Positions 7,982 through 17,018 of a stretch of 52,622 bases of DNA are shown piece after piece. The notes under the pieces were generated by a model, which saw only the letters and a list, made by a program, of their open reading frames with translations, did no database searches and was not told the DNA's origin. Source of the DNA: Lysobacteraceae bacterium (GTDB taxonomy: Bacteria > Pseudomonadota > Gammaproteobacteria > Xanthomonadales > Rhodanobacteraceae); assembly GCA_028866435.1 (NCBI GenBank), contig JAGWIC010000010.1, forward strand, positions 1 through 52,622, read 5' to 3'. The stretch's first letter is position 1. Each line of letters opens with the position of its first letter. Made by a program: the position numbers and the translations under genes.

Positions 7982-9289
7982 ATGGCCTTTGCCACTCCAC
8001 CGCAACCGTCTCCAGCAACCGCCGCCGATGGCAGGGAGCGCTACACCGATTACCCGATGGCGATGGGCGTGCTCACCACGATCTTCTTCATGTGGGGTTT
8101 CCTGACCTGCCTCAATGACATCCTGATCCCGCACCTGAAGTCGATCTTCCAGCTCGATTACGCCCAGGCGATCCTGGTGCAGTTCACGTTCTTCGGCGCC
8201 TATTTCCTGATGGGGATGCCAGCCGGCCGGCTGATCGCGGCACTCGGCTACAAGAAGGGCATCGTCGCCGGGCTGGCGATCGCCGGACTGGGCGCGCTGG
8301 GCTTCTGGCCGGCGGCCAGCCTGCATCTGTACCCGGCCTTCCTCGGCGCATTGTTCGTCCTGGCCACCGGCATCACCGTGCTGCAGGTGGCGGCCAATCC
8401 CTATGTGGCCCTGCTGGGCCCGGAGAAGACCAGCTCCAGTCGATTGACCCTGGCGCAGGCGCTGAACTCGCTCGGCACCACCCTCGCGCCGCTGTTCGGC
8501 AGCCTGCTGATCCTGTCCAACGTGGTCAAGGATCCGGCCGAACTGGCCACGCTGGCACCCGCCCAGCGCCTGATCTACGACACCCAGCAGGCGCAGGCGG
8601 TGCAATTCCCCTACATCGGCCTGGCGGTGGTGCTGTTCCTGCTGGCCCTGTTCGTCTGGCTGTTCCGCCTGCCGGCGCTGACCGAGGCCACCGACAAGGG
8701 CGACCATGACCGGCACAGCTTCCGCGAGGTGCTGCGCCACCCGCACGTGCTGTTCGGCGTGCTCGGCATCTTCTTCTATGTCGGTGCCGAGGTGTCCATC
8801 GGCAGCTTCATGGTCAACTACCTGTCGATGCCCGACATCGGCCACATGAGCGAGCAGCAGGCGGCGCACTACGTCTCGTTCTACTGGGGTGGCGCGATGG
8901 TCGGCCGCTTCCTCGGCTCGGCGCTGATGGCGAAATTCTCGCCACGCAAGCTGCTGGCCAGCTTTGCCGCGATCAATGCGCTGCTGGTACTCACCACCAT
9001 GCTGGGCAGCGGTGCGGTGGCGATGTACAGCATCATCTCGATCGGCCTGTTCAACTCGATCATGTTCCCGACCATCTTCGCGCTGGGCATCGAGCGGCTG
9101 GGGCCGATGACCAGCAAGGCCTCCAGCCTGCTGATCATGGCGATCGTCGGCGGGGCGCTGATCCCGTGGATCGAGGGCAAGTTCGCCGATCACATCGGCC
9201 TGCAGCACGCCTTCTTCCTGCCGCTGCTGTGCTACCTGTACATCCTGTTCTACGGCGTCAGCGGCTGCCGCATTCGCACCGTCCCGTAA
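7982..9289 (+). CDS. MFS sugar:proton symporter, FucP/GluP type
   Basis: A 435-residue membrane protein with about twelve hydrophobic segments. The first reads FFMWGFLTCLNDILIPHLK, the signature of the fucose-proton symporter (FHS) branch of the major facilitator superfamily. LQVAANPYVALLGP and FGALGY-type loops (LIAALGYKKGI) also fit. ATG 7982 is chosen because GAGGA lies just upstream and the codon follows the regulator stop by 20 bases. In this operon, beside a mannosidase, kinase and isomerase, the likely substrate is mannose or fructose. The precise sugar is an inference; glucose or fucose cannot be excluded by sequence. Confidence 0.92.
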   Translation: MAFATPPQPSPATAADGRERYTDYPMAMGVLTTIFFMWGFLTCLNDILIPHLKSIFQLDYAQAILVQFTFFGAYFLMGMPAGRLIAALGYKKGIVAGLAIAGLGALGFWPAASLHLYPAFLGALFVLATGITVLQVAANPYVALLGPEKTSSSRLTLAQALNSLGTTLAPLFGSLLILSNVVKDPAELATLAPAQRLIYDTQQAQAVQFPYIGLAVVLFLLALFVWLFRLPALTEATDKGDHDRHSFREVLRHPHVLFGVLGIFFYVGAEVSIGSFMVNYLSMPDIGHMSEQQAAHYVSFYWGGAMVGRFLGSALMAKFSPRKLLASFAAINALLVLTTMLGSGAVAMYSIISIGLFNSIMFPTIFALGIERLGPMTSKASSLLIMAIVGGALIPWIEGKFADHIGLQHAFFLPLLCYLYILFYGVSGCRIRTVP

Positions 9290-9331
9290 GGCGCCGCAGA
9301 AAAGCGCACTCCCCCCTGAAGAAACCACGCC

Positions 9332-10312
9332 ATGTCCATCCGACCCATCCTGTGCTTCGGCGAAGCGCTGATCGATTTCCACGCCGAGGGCAACGACGAC
9401 CGCGGCTTTGCCAGACAATTCGTGCCGTTCGCCGGCGGCGCGCCGGCCAACGTCGCCGTGGCCGCGGCCAGGCTCGGCGGCACGGCGCGTTTCGCCGGCA
9501 TGCTGTCGCACGACCGCTTCGGCGACTTCCTGCTGGCCAGCCTGAGGCAGGCCGGCGTCGGCACCGATGACGTGGCCCGTACCGAGGCGGCGAATACCGC
9601 GCTCGCCTTCGTCGCACTGGACGCGCACGGCGAGCGCAGCTTCAGTTTCTACCGCGAAAACACCGCCGATCTGCAGTTTCGCCCCGCGGATTTCCGCACG
9701 GATACGTTCCGCAATCTGGCCGTGTTCCACGTCTGCTCCAACAGCATGACCGAACCCCTGGCTGCCGAAACCACCCGCGAAGGCATGCGCCGCGCCCGCG
9801 CCGCCGGCGCGCTGGTGAGCTTCGACCTCAACCTGCGCCCCGCGCTGTGGCCGCACGACGTCGATACGCGCGCGCTGGTGTGGCCCGCGCTGGCGCTGGC
9901 CGACCTGGTAAAACTCAGTGCGGAGGAATTCGCCTGGCTGGCCGTGGACGGCGAGGACCGGGTGCTGGAACGCCTGTGGCAGGGCAACGCGCGCCTGCTG
10001 GTGGTCACCGACGGCCCGAACCCGCTGCGCTGGTTCCACCCCGATGCCGAGGGCGAACTGCCGGCCTACCGCGTGCCGGCGGTGGACACCACCGCCGCGG
10101 GCGATGCGTTCGTCGGCGGCCTGCTGCTGCAGCTGGCCGAACAGCGGATCGGCGCGGGCGACCTCGACACGCTGGTCGCCATGCTGCCGCGCCTGCACGC
10201 CACGCTGCGCCACGCCGCTGCCGCCGCCGCGATCGCGGTGACGCGGCAAGGCTCGTTCGCCTCGCTGCCGACCACCGACGAAGTCCTCGCCTTCATGGAG
10301 ACGCATGCATGA
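9332..10312 (+). CDS. PfkB-family sugar kinase, likely fructokinase
   Basis: A 326-residue ribokinase/PfkB-family kinase. GGAPANVAVAAARLGG (about 35-50) is the sugar-binding signature and VDTTAAGDAFVGG (about 251-263) holds the catalytic aspartate and anion hole. ATP-dependent phosphorylation of a hexose, most likely fructose, follows from the family. Its stop overlaps the start of the AGE isomerase gene (ATGA), which couples the two. If that isomerase turns mannose into fructose, this enzyme would deliver fructose-6-phosphate to glycolysis (inference). Mannokinase or 2-keto-3-deoxygluconate kinase activity is less likely but possible. Confidence 0.88.
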   Translation: MSIRPILCFGEALIDFHAEGNDDRGFARQFVPFAGGAPANVAVAAARLGGTARFAGMLSHDRFGDFLLASLRQAGVGTDDVARTEAANTALAFVALDAHGERSFSFYRENTADLQFRPADFRTDTFRNLAVFHVCSNSMTEPLAAETTREGMRRARAAGALVSFDLNLRPALWPHDVDTRALVWPALALADLVKLSAEEFAWLAVDGEDRVLERLWQGNARLLVVTDGPNPLRWFHPDAEGELPAYRVPAVDTTAAGDAFVGGLLLQLAEQRIGAGDLDTLVAMLPRLHATLRHAAAAAAIAVTRQGSFASLPTTDEVLAFMETHA

Positions 10313-11538
10313 GTCACGTCCTGCCCGCCACGCCGCTGCCGGATTTCCGGTCGCCCGCCTTCCTGCGCCGGCACGTCGCCGACACCATGGCGTTCTACCA
10401 CCCGCACGCGATCGACCCGGCCGGCGGCTTCTTCCACTACTTCAAGGATGACGGCACGATCTACGACCGCAGCCACCGCCACCTGGTGAGCAGCACGCGC
10501 TTCGTCTTCAACTACGCGATGGCGGCGATCGCGTTCGGCGACGACGCCAAGCTCGCCGCCGAGTATCGCGACGCCGTGCGGCACGGCCTGCACTACCTGC
10601 GCGAGGTACACCGCGACGCGCAGACCGGTGGCTATGCCTGGACGATCCACGACGGCGTACCGGAAGACCGCACCAACCACGCCTACGGCGTCGCCTTCGT
10701 GCTGCTGGCCTACGCCAGCGCGCACCAGGCCGGCATCGCCGAGGCCGCCGCCTGGATGGACGAGACCTGGCAGCTGCTGGAACAACGTTTCTGGGACGCC
10801 GACGCCGGCCTGTACCGCGACGAGGCCGACGCCGACTGGCGGTTCAGCACCTACCGCGGCCAGAACGCCAACATGCACCTGTGCGAGGCGATGCTGGCCG
10901 CCTACCAGGCCAGCGACGAAGTGCGCTACCTCGACCGCGCGCTCACCCTCGCCGACCACATCGCGCGCCGCCAGGCGGCGCTGGCCGACGGCCTGGTGTG
11001 GGAACACTACGACGCGCAGTGGCGCATCGACTGGGACTACCACAGGGACGATCCGAAGCACCTGTTCCGCCCCTGGGGCTTCCAGCCCGGCCACCAGACC
11101 GAATGGGCCAAGCTGCTGCTGATCCTGGAAGCGCTGCTGCTGGAGCGCGATCGCGAGGCAAGCTGGCTGCTGCCGACCGCCATGCGCCTGTTCGACACCG
11201 CGCTGGCGCACGCCTGGGACGACGTGCATGGCGGCATCTGCTACGGCTTCGCCCCGGACGGCAGCGTCTGCGACGACGACAAGTATTTCTGGGTGCAGGC
11301 CGAATCGCTCGTCGCCGCAGCGCTGCTGCACGCGCGCACCGGCCTGGCCGTCTACGACGACTGGTACACGAAGCTGTGGACGTATGCCTGGCGGCATTTC
11401 GTCGACCACGAATACGGCGCCTGGTACCGCATCCTCAGCCGCGACAACCGCAAGCTCGACGACGACAAGAGCCCGGCCGGCAAGACCGACTACCACACCA
11501 TGGGCGCCTGCCACGAACTGCTGCACGTGATGCGGTAG
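10309..11538 (+). CDS. AGE-family sugar epimerase/isomerase, likely D-mannose isomerase
   Basis: A 409-residue protein of the N-acylglucosamine 2-epimerase superfamily, an alpha/alpha barrel related to YihS and mannose isomerases. Conserved histidines expected for catalysis are visible in RPWGFQPGHQTEWAKLL and near the C-terminus in DYHTMGACHELLHVMR. HLVSSTRFVFNYAMAA and NANMHLCEAMLAAY are also family-typical. The start ATG 10309 overlaps the kinase stop codon. Beside an alpha-mannosidase and a PfkB kinase, mannose-fructose isomerisation is the best-fitting reaction; cellobiose or mannobiose 2-epimerase is the main alternative. Confidence 0.85.
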   Translation: MSHVLPATPLPDFRSPAFLRRHVADTMAFYHPHAIDPAGGFFHYFKDDGTIYDRSHRHLVSSTRFVFNYAMAAIAFGDDAKLAAEYRDAVRHGLHYLREVHRDAQTGGYAWTIHDGVPEDRTNHAYGVAFVLLAYASAHQAGIAEAAAWMDETWQLLEQRFWDADAGLYRDEADADWRFSTYRGQNANMHLCEAMLAAYQASDEVRYLDRALTLADHIARRQAALADGLVWEHYDAQWRIDWDYHRDDPKHLFRPWGFQPGHQTEWAKLLLILEALLLERDREASWLLPTAMRLFDTALAHAWDDVHGGICYGFAPDGSVCDDDKYFWVQAESLVAAALLHARTGLAVYDDWYTKLWTYAWRHFVDHEYGAWYRILSRDNRKLDDDKSPAGKTDYHTMGACHELLHVMR

Positions 11539-11577
11539 CGCCGGCCCGGCGCATCGCAACGCCGCGCGATGGCGCCG

Positions 11578-12330
11578 CTATCGCGCCGGACCCGCTTCAT
11601 CGGCGGCCAGTGCCGCCACCATGTCGCGGACCTGTCCGGCATCGCTGCGCCACTCGCCATCCTGGAACTCGGGCATCCAGGGATGCTGCCGGCGCATGCC
11701 GGAAGGCCATTGCCGCTTGGCCGAGGCATGAAGTTCAGTCGCGCCCGTGGCGGTCGCCAGGGCGGCGATATTGCGCGCGTCGATACCGGCGCCGGGCATG
11801 ACGATCAGCCGCCCGTCCGCCTGCGCGATCAGGGCGCGGATCCGCGCCGCGCCATCGAGCGCGGTGGCCTGCGCGCCGGATGTCAGTACCCGTTCGCAAC
11901 CGAGCGCAATCACGTCCTCCAGCGCCTGGCGCTGGTCGCGGCTGACATCAAAGGCACGATGAAAGGTGACCCCCATCCGGCCCGCCGCCGCGATCAATGC
12001 CCGGCATCGCGCCATGTCCACGCCGGCGTCGGCATCCAGCACACCGAGCACGACGCCGTCGCAGCCCAGCGCGGCACAGGCTTCGATGTCGCGCGACATC
12101 ACCTCGCATTCGAGATCGCTGTAGAGGAAGTCGCCGGCGCGCGGCCGGATCAGCACGTACAACGGAATCCGCAGCCGCTCGCGCGCCAGCGCGATCTGCG
12201 CCGGCGACGGCGTCAGGCCGCCCGCCTCCAGGGCGGTGCACAGCTCGACCCGCCGTGCGCCGCCCTCCTGCGCGGCCAGCGCCGACGCCAGCGAGTTGGC
12301 CGCGACCTCCAACAGCCGTTCATCGATCAT
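11578..12330 (-). CDS. cutC: CutC-family protein
   Basis: A 250-residue TIM-barrel protein of the CutC family. LLEVAANSLASALAAQEGGARRVELC is the family opening, and HRAFDV and LTSGAQATALDGAARI follow. MPGAGIDARNI and ELHASAK mark the last third. ATG 12330 is chosen because the conserved region begins directly after it and GGGGAC precedes it. The family was named for copper homeostasis in E. coli, but the biochemical role is still unsettled. It converges with the AGE isomerase gene (39 bases apart) and faces away from the gtr genes. No regulatory signal is seen. Confidence 0.93.
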   Translation of the reverse strand: MIDERLLEVAANSLASALAAQEGGARRVELCTALEAGGLTPSPAQIALARERLRIPLYVLIRPRAGDFLYSDLECEVMSRDIEACAALGCDGVVLGVLDADAGVDMARCRALIAAAGRMGVTFHRAFDVSRDQRQALEDVIALGCERVLTSGAQATALDGAARIRALIAQADGRLIVMPGAGIDARNIAALATATGATELHASAKRQWPSGMRRQHPWMPEFQDGEWRSDAGQVRDMVAALAADEAGPAR

Positions 12331-12387
12331 CTGCGTCCCCGTTTTCCATCGGTATCCCGATCGGCCATCACCACACGCCGCCACCCG

Positions 12388-12936
12388 CTAGCGCACATCG
12401 ACCTCGTCGGCGGCGGTTCCGGCCGCAGCCTGGTCGCTGACCGGCCCCCGCTGGAGCGAGCCCGCGGCCAGCGCGGCTTCGGGCTCCTTCGGGTGGGTCC
12501 GGAAGATCCAGTGCCTGGCCACCACGAAGCCGGCGGCGGCGGTCAGGGCGTCGACCAGCGGCTTGATCAGCCAGGCCAGGTGCAGCCCGCCGAAAGCCTC
12601 CAGCGCCCACACCGCCAGCGTGTTGGCCAGCGTCAACGGGATCCAGGCGGTGACGAAGCGGGCGAGCTGGGCCGGCCGCAGCCGGGATTTGAAGGTCATC
12701 GTGCCGTTCGCGGTGAAGCCGAGCACGGCAGCGCAGACCCGGGCGATCACGTTGGCCGGCGCCACCGGCATGGCCCAGGCGGTCAGCAGCACGAAGCACA
12801 GCCAGTCGACGACGAGCTGGCCGATCCCGATCAGCAGGTAAAAGGCCAGCTGTCGCCTGATCCCGTGCCGCAGCAGCCGGCTGCCCGGAAATTCCCGCGG
12901 CAAAGCCGGCCGCGGGGCGCGACCGTCAGTCGGCAT
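12388..12936 (-). CDS. GtrA-like membrane protein, putative lipid-linked sugar flippase
   Basis: A 182-residue protein with four hydrophobic segments (from AFYLLIGIGQLVVDWLCFVLL, about residue 30, onward). RVCAAVLGFTANGTMTFKS is typical of the GtrA family (PF04138), which is proposed to flip polyprenyl-phosphate-glucose across the inner membrane. The start ATG 12936 overlaps the end of the glycosyltransferase gene by 11 bases, so the two are translationally coupled. It is the last gene of a three-gene GtrII-GtrB-GtrA cassette. Confidence 0.85.
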   Translation of the reverse strand: MPTDGRAPRPALPREFPGSRLLRHGIRRQLAFYLLIGIGQLVVDWLCFVLLTAWAMPVAPANVIARVCAAVLGFTANGTMTFKSRLRPAQLARFVTAWIPLTLANTLAVWALEAFGGLHLAWLIKPLVDALTAAAGFVVARHWIFRTHPKEPEAALAAGSLQRGPVSDQAAAGTAADEVDVR

Positions 12937-13888
12937 CGGATCGGTACACCTTGCGAACGACATAGGGCGGGCGCGACTTCGACTCGATATAGGTTCGCCC
13001 GACGTACTCGCCGACGATGCCCAGGCCGAGCAACTGGATGCCCGACAGGAACGCGATGAGCGACACCTCCGAGGCGAAACCGGGCAGGTCGATCCCCAGC
13101 ACCAGGGTGCGCATGACGATGAAGGTGCCGTAGAGGATCGCGGCGATCGCCACGCTGCCGCCGACATAGGTCACCAGGCGCAGCGGTGCCGTGGAGAACG
13201 AGGTGACGCCCTCCATCGCCAGGCCGATCAGCCGCAGGCCGTTGAACTTGGTCTGTCCGGCCGCGCGGGCGGGGCGCACATATTCCAACTCCTCGGTGCG
13301 GAAGCCGGCCCAGGCGAACAGGCCCTTCATGAAGCGCCGGTTCTCCGGCAGGTTGTTGATGGCATCCACCACCGCGCGGTCCATCAAACGGAAGTCGCCG
13401 ACATTTTCCGGGATGGGAACGTCCGAAATCATGTTGAACGTGCGGTAGAACAGCGACGCCGAAACCCGTTTTCCCCACGAGTCGGAGCTACGGTTGGAGC
13501 GCTTGGCCACCACCACCTCGGCGCCGTTTTCCCAGCGCGCGATCATCTGCAGCAGCAATTCCGGCGGGTCCTGCAGGTCGGCGTCCAGCGGGATCACCGC
13601 ATCGCCGGAGGCGGCGCGCAGGCCGGCGCTGAGCGCGGGTTCCTTGCCGAAGTTGCGGGAGAGATCCACCACCACCATGCGGAAGGAGGTGGGTCGGTAG
13701 CCGGTGGCCTGCTGCAGGGTACGGTCGGTGCTGCCGTCGTTCACGAACACCAGCTCCCATGCGTATGGCGTGCCGGCAAACGTCCGCTCCAGCCGCTCGA
13801 AAGTGAGGCCGATGCTCTCTTCCTCGTTGTAGGCGGGCATGACCACGGAGATCAGCGGCGGTCGCACGGGGCTATCGGTGGCAGTCAA
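12926..13888 (-). CDS. GtrB-like polyprenyl-phosphate glycosyltransferase (GT2)
   Basis: A 320-residue GT2 enzyme. The N-terminal domain has ISVVMPAYNEEESI, VNDGSTDRT and PLDADLQDPPELL, with the acidic residues that bind the nucleotide sugar and metal. Two hydrophobic C-terminal segments follow (about 235-262 and 270-295), then GEYVGRTYIESKSRPPYVV, a GtrB/DPM1-type ending. Such enzymes move glucose from UDP-glucose to undecaprenyl phosphate. The start appears to be TTG 13888, which overlaps the stop of the preceding gene as TTGA; no ATG lies before the catalytic motif, and a GTG seven codons in is the alternative. Confidence 0.92.
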   Translation of the reverse strand: MTATDSPVRPPLISVVMPAYNEEESIGLTFERLERTFAGTPYAWELVFVNDGSTDRTLQQATGYRPTSFRMVVVDLSRNFGKEPALSAGLRAASGDAVIPLDADLQDPPELLLQMIARWENGAEVVVAKRSNRSSDSWGKRVSASLFYRTFNMISDVPIPENVGDFRLMDRAVVDAINNLPENRRFMKGLFAWAGFRTEELEYVRPARAAGQTKFNGLRLIGLAMEGVTSFSTAPLRLVTYVGGSVAIAAILYGTFIVMRTLVLGIDLPGFASEVSLIAFLSGIQLLGLGIVGEYVGRTYIESKSRPPYVVRKVYRSDAD

Positions 13889-15528
13889 GGGCTTGTTTCC
13901 CGCGCAGTGTCATGAGAGTGGCTCGGCGCGCAGTGTACCGCCGCGTCCTCGACCGTGGCATGAAGCGGCGCGCCGGCGCCCGACAGGCGGACCAGTGCGG
14001 TGCCGCCAACGACATAGATGCGGTAGGCAGCACGGACCACGTCCGCGGGCACCAGGCAGGCGCGCGCGCGCAGCGACGACAGCAGCGACGGCGACGGCAC
14101 CTGGTCGTTCGCCTGCAGGTTGGTCACGCCGGCGATGTAGAACGCGAGAAAGCCGGGGGTCTGGAAACTGTTGCGGTCGGCATCGAGGTACGAAGGCACC
14201 AGCGCGCGCACCAGCGGCAGTTGCCCGATCACGTGCGCGGTGACCGGCGAGTCGCCCGCGCTGCCGTCCAGCAGGAAGGCGTCAATCCCCCGGCTCGATT
14301 TCAAGCGGGCCAGATCGTCGGCCAAGCGGCTGGCGATATGGTCCTCGTATTTTTTCTGGGCAGCGGCGGCATTGCCGTAGGCGCTGGCCAGCACGCACAT
14401 CCCCAGCGCCAGCATGCACCCCGCCGCCAAGGCCCAGCGGGGCGAGCGGCGCCACTGCCGCAACGCCGCCGCCATCACCACCAGCGCACCGGCCAGCAGC
14501 GCGCCCAGCCCCATCAGCACGCGCGGCCCGATCTCGGGCTGGCGCAGCGCCAGCATCGGGCCGAGCGCGGCGATCAGCGCGGCCAATGGCGTCAGCACCG
14601 CTGCCAGGCAAAACAGCACCGTTGCCGGGGTCCACCGTGCGGCGCGCAGCCGCCGCGCATAACCGATGCCGACGGCCACCGGAAACAGCGCGAGCACGAC
14701 CAGCAACGGGCCGAAATACATCCACCAGTGGACGTTGAAACTGCTGCCGACGTAGGCGTAGAAATCGACGAAATGACGCCACAGCAGCGGCAGCTCGCGC
14801 CAGCCGTGGATCCGCTCCGAGGAGCGCTTGACCCAGCCGCTGATGTGGATGCCGACGACCAGGTAGTAGATCAGCATGGCGCAGCCGCCCTGCAGCAAGC
14901 GCCAGGCCAGCCGTCTCAGCAGCAGCGATGGCGGCACCGGCCGCAGCTGCAGCATTACCCATTCGACCAGCACGAACACCAGGTAGACGTTGATCGCCGG
15001 CTGGTAGAAGCAAAGGCTGCCGAAAAGGGACAGCACGCCGAGCCACCATGCGCGGCGGCCATCGCGCAGCTGCAGTATCGGCAGCACCGCAAGCAGCATG
15101 GCCAGGCTCATGCTCAGGGCATCGAACTTGAACGAGAGGTTCTCCAGGAAGAACGGCTGCGCCCCCAGCGGAAAGGCGGCGAGCGCCGCCATCGCCGCCG
15201 GGCCGATCGGATAGCGGCGCGCCAGCAGCACCCCCGCCCAGGCCAGGATCGCGACCGCGCCGATCTGCGGCAGCGGCGAGATGTCGACCATCGCATGGTC
15301 GTAGCACTGCAGCATGCGCATCAGCAGGGTGGTCAGCGGTCGCCCGTTGGAATCCCAGCCGGCGCGGCCGATCAGCGCCCGCTTCAGGTCATCGTTGTAG
15401 TAGCGATCCGCCCGCAGGAGGGGGTAGAGGATCAGCCAATACAGCAGCAGCAGCAGGCCAAACACATCGCGCGCGCCGCGCCGCGCCGCGGCATCCCGGG
15501 CGTTTTCTCGAGACAATGGCAATTCCAC
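13885..15528 (-). CDS. GtrII-type membrane glucosyltransferase
   Basis: A 547-residue polytopic protein with about ten hydrophobic segments and a C-terminal soluble tail. The early RADRYYNDDLKRALIGRAGW loop, followed by GRPLTTLLMRML, resembles the glucosyltransferase GtrII family (PF14264), whose members add glucose from the lipid carrier to O-antigen on the periplasmic side. The start is GTG 15528, with AGGGAG seven bases upstream. Its stop overlaps the GtrB-like start. Together the three genes look like a chromosomal version of the phage-style gtr serotype-conversion cassette. The acceptor glycan is unknown. Confidence 0.8.
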   Translation of the reverse strand: MELPLSRENARDAAARRGARDVFGLLLLLYWLILYPLLRADRYYNDDLKRALIGRAGWDSNGRPLTTLLMRMLQCYDHAMVDISPLPQIGAVAILAWAGVLLARRYPIGPAAMAALAAFPLGAQPFFLENLSFKFDALSMSLAMLLAVLPILQLRDGRRAWWLGVLSLFGSLCFYQPAINVYLVFVLVEWVMLQLRPVPPSLLLRRLAWRLLQGGCAMLIYYLVVGIHISGWVKRSSERIHGWRELPLLWRHFVDFYAYVGSSFNVHWWMYFGPLLVVLALFPVAVGIGYARRLRAARWTPATVLFCLAAVLTPLAALIAALGPMLALRQPEIGPRVLMGLGALLAGALVVMAAALRQWRRSPRWALAAGCMLALGMCVLASAYGNAAAAQKKYEDHIASRLADDLARLKSSRGIDAFLLDGSAGDSPVTAHVIGQLPLVRALVPSYLDADRNSFQTPGFLAFYIAGVTNLQANDQVPSPSLLSSLRARACLVPADVVRAAYRIYVVGGTALVRLSGAGAPLHATVEDAAVHCAPSHSHDTARETSP

Positions 15529-15640
15529 CCAAAACTCCCTGGATCAATGGTCGGCGGCTGAATCCGGCGACGGCGACCGCATATCTGGATCGTCGCGCCG
15601 CGGCCGGTATTATCCAGCGTCGGCCAGGCCGGTGTCTCAC

Positions 15641-17011
15641 TCAGAAGCCGTAGCGCTTCACCTTGTACCAGAGCGCCCGTTCACTGAGCTCCAGCAGGCG
15701 CGCGGCGGCGGCCTTGTTGTTGTCGCTGCGCTGCAGGGCGGCGCCGATCAGCTGGCGCTCCAGCGACTCGACATGGGTCTTCAGCGACAGCGTACCGGTG
15801 CTGTCCAAGGCCGGTTCCGGCCGGGCCTGCGTCGCTGCGGCCGGGTCGGTCACGGGCGCTATCTCGGCCGGCAGGTGCTCAGGCAGGATCTCCTCGCCGC
15901 GGCACAGCACCACGGCGCGCTCCATCAGGTTTTCCAGTTCGCGCACGTTGCCTGGCCACGAATAAGCTTCGAGCCGCTGCAAGGCCGATGGCGTCAGGTG
16001 CGGCGCGGGCTTGCCGAGTTCAGCCGCGTATTTGGCCAGAAAGTGCTCGACCAGCAGGCCGATGTCTTCCCGGCGATCGCGCAGGGGCGGCACGTCGATG
16101 CGCACCACATTGAGTCGAAAGAAAAGATCCTGTCGCAACCGCCCGGCCTCCACGGCCTGCCCCGGATCCACATTGGTCGCCGCCACGATGCGCAGGTCAA
16201 CCGCCATGGTCACATTGGCGCCAAGCCGCTCGATCGTTCCCTCCTGCAGTACCCGCAGCAACTTTGACTGCAGCGGCAACGGCATCTCGGTGATTTCATC
16301 GAGGAAAATGGTGCCGCCACTGGCCAGTTCGCATTTGCCCACGCGGCCGCGGGAAGCGCCGGTGAAGGCGCCCTTCTCGTGTCCGAACAACTCGCTTTCG
16401 AGCAGATCGCCCGGAATCGCGGCGCAGTTGATGGGCACGAACAGCCCGCTGCGCCCGGACGCATCGTGAACCGCCCGCGCCACCAGCTCCTTGCCGGTAC
16501 CCGTTGCCCCAACGATGAAGACGTTGCTGCGCGCCGGAGCCACCTGTTGCACCAGCTTGTACAGCGCCTGCATCTTTTTTCCCGTTCCGACGAATTCACC
16601 CCAGCCTTTGGACAGCTCCTCGCGCAGGAAGCGGTTCTCGCGCTCGACCATGCTGACCGCAAGTGTCCGGGTGACCGCCAGTTCGATGGTTTCAATCTCG
16701 AAGGGCCTGATGATGTAGTCCGACGCACCAAGCTTCATCGCTTCCACCGCGCTCTCGATCGTGCCGAATGCCGTAAGCACGATGACCGGCACAGGCTCGC
16801 CACGCGCACGCAAGTCGCGCAGCAGTTGCATACCATCCTTGCGGGGCATTCTCAGGTCGGTCAACACGAGGTCGAAGTGGCTGGCTTCAACCGCCGCCAG
16901 CGCCTCGACCCCGTCACCAGCCTGGACCACTTCATGACCCATGCTGGTAAGCGCAAATTCCAGGACCTTGCGCATGTTCGGCTCGTTGTCGACAACCAGC
17001 ATCCGTTTCAT
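15641..17011 (-). CDS. sigma-54-dependent response regulator (NtrC family)
   Basis: A 456-residue transcription activator from ATG 17011. The receiver domain has phospho-acceptor D52 (LVLTDLRMPRKDG), but the usual lysine is an arginine, R102, in DYIIRPF. The AAA+ domain has Walker A GATGTGKE (168-175), the sigma-54 contact loop GAFTGA (214-219) and Walker B TIFLDE (234-239). The C-terminus is a Fis-type helix-turn-helix (NNKAAAARLLELSERALWYKVKRYGF at the very end). It lies 7 bases after the kinase gene. The only near-consensus sigma-54 promoter I find drives the polysaccharide operon immediately upstream of this pair, which is its likely target (inference). Confidence 0.95.
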   Translation of the reverse strand: MKRMLVVDNEPNMRKVLEFALTSMGHEVVQAGDGVEALAAVEASHFDLVLTDLRMPRKDGMQLLRDLRARGEPVPVIVLTAFGTIESAVEAMKLGASDYIIRPFEIETIELAVTRTLAVSMVERENRFLREELSKGWGEFVGTGKKMQALYKLVQQVAPARSNVFIVGATGTGKELVARAVHDASGRSGLFVPINCAAIPGDLLESELFGHEKGAFTGASRGRVGKCELASGGTIFLDEITEMPLPLQSKLLRVLQEGTIERLGANVTMAVDLRIVAATNVDPGQAVEAGRLRQDLFFRLNVVRIDVPPLRDRREDIGLLVEHFLAKYAAELGKPAPHLTPSALQRLEAYSWPGNVRELENLMERAVVLCRGEEILPEHLPAEIAPVTDPAAATQARPEPALDSTGTLSLKTHVESLERQLIGAALQRSDNNKAAAARLLELSERALWYKVKRYGF

Positions 17012-17018
17012 GCTCACA

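Noticed and set aside
7682-10306. 874-codon open frame on the minus strand across the symporter and kinase genes
   Set aside because: It is antisense to clear FucP-type and PfkB genes and has shadow-like composition.
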